Shown: positions 6,327 to 7,119 of the stretch, one piece after another
Layout of the letters: every line of letters starts with the position of its first letter
Position numbering within the stretch: position 1 is the stretch's first letter
Assembly: GCA_026982835.1 (NCBI GenBank)
Contig: JALSGI010000013.1
Location: 1-7,119, forward strand
Origin: Planctomycetota bacterium
GTDB lineage: Bacteria > Planctomycetota > Planctomycetia > Pirellulales > S012-138
Direction: 5' to 3'
Length of the DNA: 7,119 nt
Position numbers and translations under genes: made by a program
Notes under the pieces: generated by a model
Database searches by the model: none
Told to the model about the DNA's origin: nothing
Seen by the model: only the letters and a program-made list of their open reading frames with translations

Positions 6327-6354
6327 AATATACGCATGTTCCAGCGGGGTGCAA
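6327..6354 (-). promoter_or_regulatory. Candidate promoter of the mrfA-mrfB-like operon
   Basis: On the minus strand, TTGCAC (6354-6349) and TATATT (6332-6327) are separated by 16 bases. The -10 matches TATAAT at five positions; the -35 shares the initial TTG. This is one of the few AT-rich spots in the region. Transcription would begin around 6320, giving a leader of about 70 bases before the helicase ATG at 6248. This also argues against the longer GTG start at 6413. Prediction is by eye only. Confidence 0.4.
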
Positions 6355-6981
6355 TCTCGGTGTGCGGCCGAACTGGGCAACCAGTTGCTCTTGGCCGTCG
6401 GGGGAGATTTCACTCATGGTAAACCCCTTTACCTCCACTTTTGCCCTTCGTTGACTCCTCAGGTGGCCAGGGATAACGCAAAAAGGACGGTCTGTCGGAT
6501 TCGAGGCGGCAATTTAACCCAAACTTCCCCATCCTTGGTGACGTAAGTCCTTGGTAGCCCCGTGGTTGTGAAAATCGCCCTGGGCGCCGGCTGACTACAG
6601 GGAAGCCCCCGGCTGGGTTGGGCTGATGCCCAACAGTTCAAAAGCCCTCGCTTGCAAGGGCGTGGGACGGGATTGCATCCAAAACGGTTGTGCCTCCCCG
6701 GCAGAGGCCAACTGCACCTGGTTGCTCGTAAGTGTGCCCAGCTCCTCAAGCAGCCCCTGGAAACTCTGCGCCGGCAGGCCGTCGCGCGTCCGTTTCGTGC
6801 GGGCCTTCTTCTGCGCACTTTCTGAAGGCTCGGCCGGAGCTACCGGCCAGCGACGCCCAGCCGCTGCCTGCTCAAGCTCTTCGTCATCAAAAATCAACGG
6901 AGCCCATTTCCGCCGCAGGTGCCACTCCACGTAGTAGGCCAGCATGCGCAAAAACACATGCACCCGCACCCGGTCGCTTAT

Positions 6982-6996
6982 CAGCCCGTTGAAAAA
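6982..6996 (+). repeat. Left terminal inverted repeat of the miniature element
   Basis: CAGCCCGTTGAAAAA is an exact reverse complement of 7085-7099. The base just outside it (T at 6981) is not complementary to the matching base at 7100, so the perfect repeat ends here. Confidence 0.9.
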
Positions 6997-7084
6997 GTCC
7001 ATTTGAAATAAAAACGCGTTATAAGATTCCCTGCACATCCTGAAAAAAGCGGCTCGGCCGTGACCTCGCCCTCCCAAACTTGTG

Positions 7085-7099
7085 TTTTTCAACGGGCTG
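7085..7099 (-). repeat. Right terminal inverted repeat of the miniature element
   Basis: TTTTTCAACGGGCTG on the plus strand is the exact reverse complement of 6982-6996. Beyond the 15 bases, the interior arms of the two ends match only weakly. Confidence 0.9.
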
Positions 7100-7119
7100 T
7101 TAGCCGGTGATAGATCGGG

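Larger units (their letters stand above)
6249..6594. other. Non-coding region between the helicase gene and the transposase remnant
   Basis: This 346-base stretch contains the helicase ribosome binding site (6256-6259), a candidate promoter and palindrome (6312-6354), and presumably the outer end of the insertion sequence somewhere beyond the transposase stop at 6595. I could not identify the terminal repeat of that element. An 8-base direct repeat, TCCTTGGT, occurs at 6532-6539 and 6548-6555. A possible short minus-strand frame begins at ATG 6417 behind AAAGGGG (MSEISPDGQEQLVAQFG), but it soon runs into a shadow of the helicase gene and is not called. Confidence 0.5.
6981..7100. mobile_element. 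120-base miniature inverted-repeat element (MITE-like) inserted in the transposase gene
   Basis: Perfect 15-base inverted repeats, CAGCCCGTTGAAAAA (6982-6996) and its complement (7085-7099), bound an interior with no coding capacity that is visibly more AT-rich than the surroundings. TA occurs on both flanks (6979-6980 and 7101-7102). The flanks can equally be read as a TTA duplication (6978-6980 and 7100-7102) around a 119-base element. Removing the element with one target copy rejoins PIYHRL and SDRVRV in one frame, which is strong internal proof of insertion. A TA or TNA target points to mobilisation by an IS630/Tc1-like or IS5-group transposase supplied elsewhere (inference). Confidence 0.88.
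6595..7119 (-). pseudogene. IS1634/IS4-type transposase, C-terminal part, interrupted by a miniature element
   Basis: Reading leftwards from the right edge, the frame gives PIYHRL, is broken by inserted DNA, and resumes as SDRVRVHVFLRMLAYYVEWHL. This is the hallmark of the C-terminal region of IS1634-type DDE transposases. LLEELGTLTSNQVQL and RPTPLQARAFELLGIS close to the end (TAG at 6597-6595) also fit. The catalytic core, including the final Glu region, lies beyond the window. The inserted 120 bases plus a duplicated TA shift the frame, and translation from upstream would end as PIYHRLTAR-stop at 7091-7089. A frame can be opened from a TTG inside the insert (7092), but it lacks the catalytic core. 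The gene is therefore inactive as it stands. Confidence 0.85.

Noticed and set aside
6249..6413. N-terminal extension of the helicase from GTG 6413
   Set aside because: The extra 55 residues have no family similarity, and the candidate promoter and dyad lie inside them. ATG 6248 has a GAGG site at seven bases and the family-like N-terminus.
6124..6417. Short minus-strand frame MSEISPDGQEQLVAQFG...
   Set aside because: The first 25 or so residues look protein-like and AAAGGGG precedes them, but the rest is a shadow of the helicase gene and I recognise no family. Kept only as a remark.
6459..6818. Minus-strand frame overlapping the transposase end, finishing TYVTKDGEVWVKLPP
   Set aside because: Its first two thirds are a shadow of the transposase. 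The tail looks protein-like but has no start of its own and no family I can name.

Overview
The window is GC-rich bacterial DNA that most likely comes from a planctomycete (Planctomycetota, perhaps Pirellulales or Thermoguttaceae). This rests on remembered family signatures: a HYExAFE-type protein, a ketosynthase-like protein of the type with 'NSIT.REASSNLAVGEA' at the active site, and a conserved hypothetical protein at the left edge. No search was run, so the taxonomy is inference.

Layout. (1) Positions 3-341 (+) are the C-terminal end of a conserved hypothetical protein. (2) Positions 342-646 are non-coding and hold a plausible promoter. (3) Positions 647-1957 (+) encode a FabF-fold protein in which the catalytic Cys and the second catalytic His are replaced, so it resembles a chain-length-factor or degenerate ketosynthase subunit. 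(4) Convergent to it, on the minus strand, lies a DNA-processing cluster read right to left. First is a large DEAH helicase of the YprA/MrfA family (6248-3543). Four bases later comes a DEDD exonuclease of the YprB/MrfB family (3538-2711). After a 121-base gap comes a HYExAFE protein with a PD-(D/E)XK-like signature (2589-1999). (5) Positions 6249-6594 are non-coding and hold a candidate promoter and a perfect 6+6 inverted repeat in front of the helicase. (6) Positions 6595-7119 (-) are the C-terminal end of an IS1634/IS4-type transposase gene, broken by a 120-base miniature element.

How the genes work together. In Bacillus subtilis, MrfA (helicase) and MrfB (exonuclease) act together in a mitomycin-lesion repair pathway separate from UvrABC. 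The near-zero spacing here supports the same pairing. The HYExAFE protein on the same strand could be a third nuclease-like partner, which is a hypothesis from position and motif only. The ketosynthase-like gene is convergent and probably unrelated.

The most unusual structures are two. First, there is an in-frame insertion of about 95 residues immediately after helicase motif VI, built largely from a 90-base tandem repeat packed with perfect hairpins. It looks like a palindromic element domesticated inside a protein gene. Second, a miniature inverted-repeat element sits in the transposase gene, and removing it together with one TA (or TTA) target copy restores the transposase reading frame exactly.
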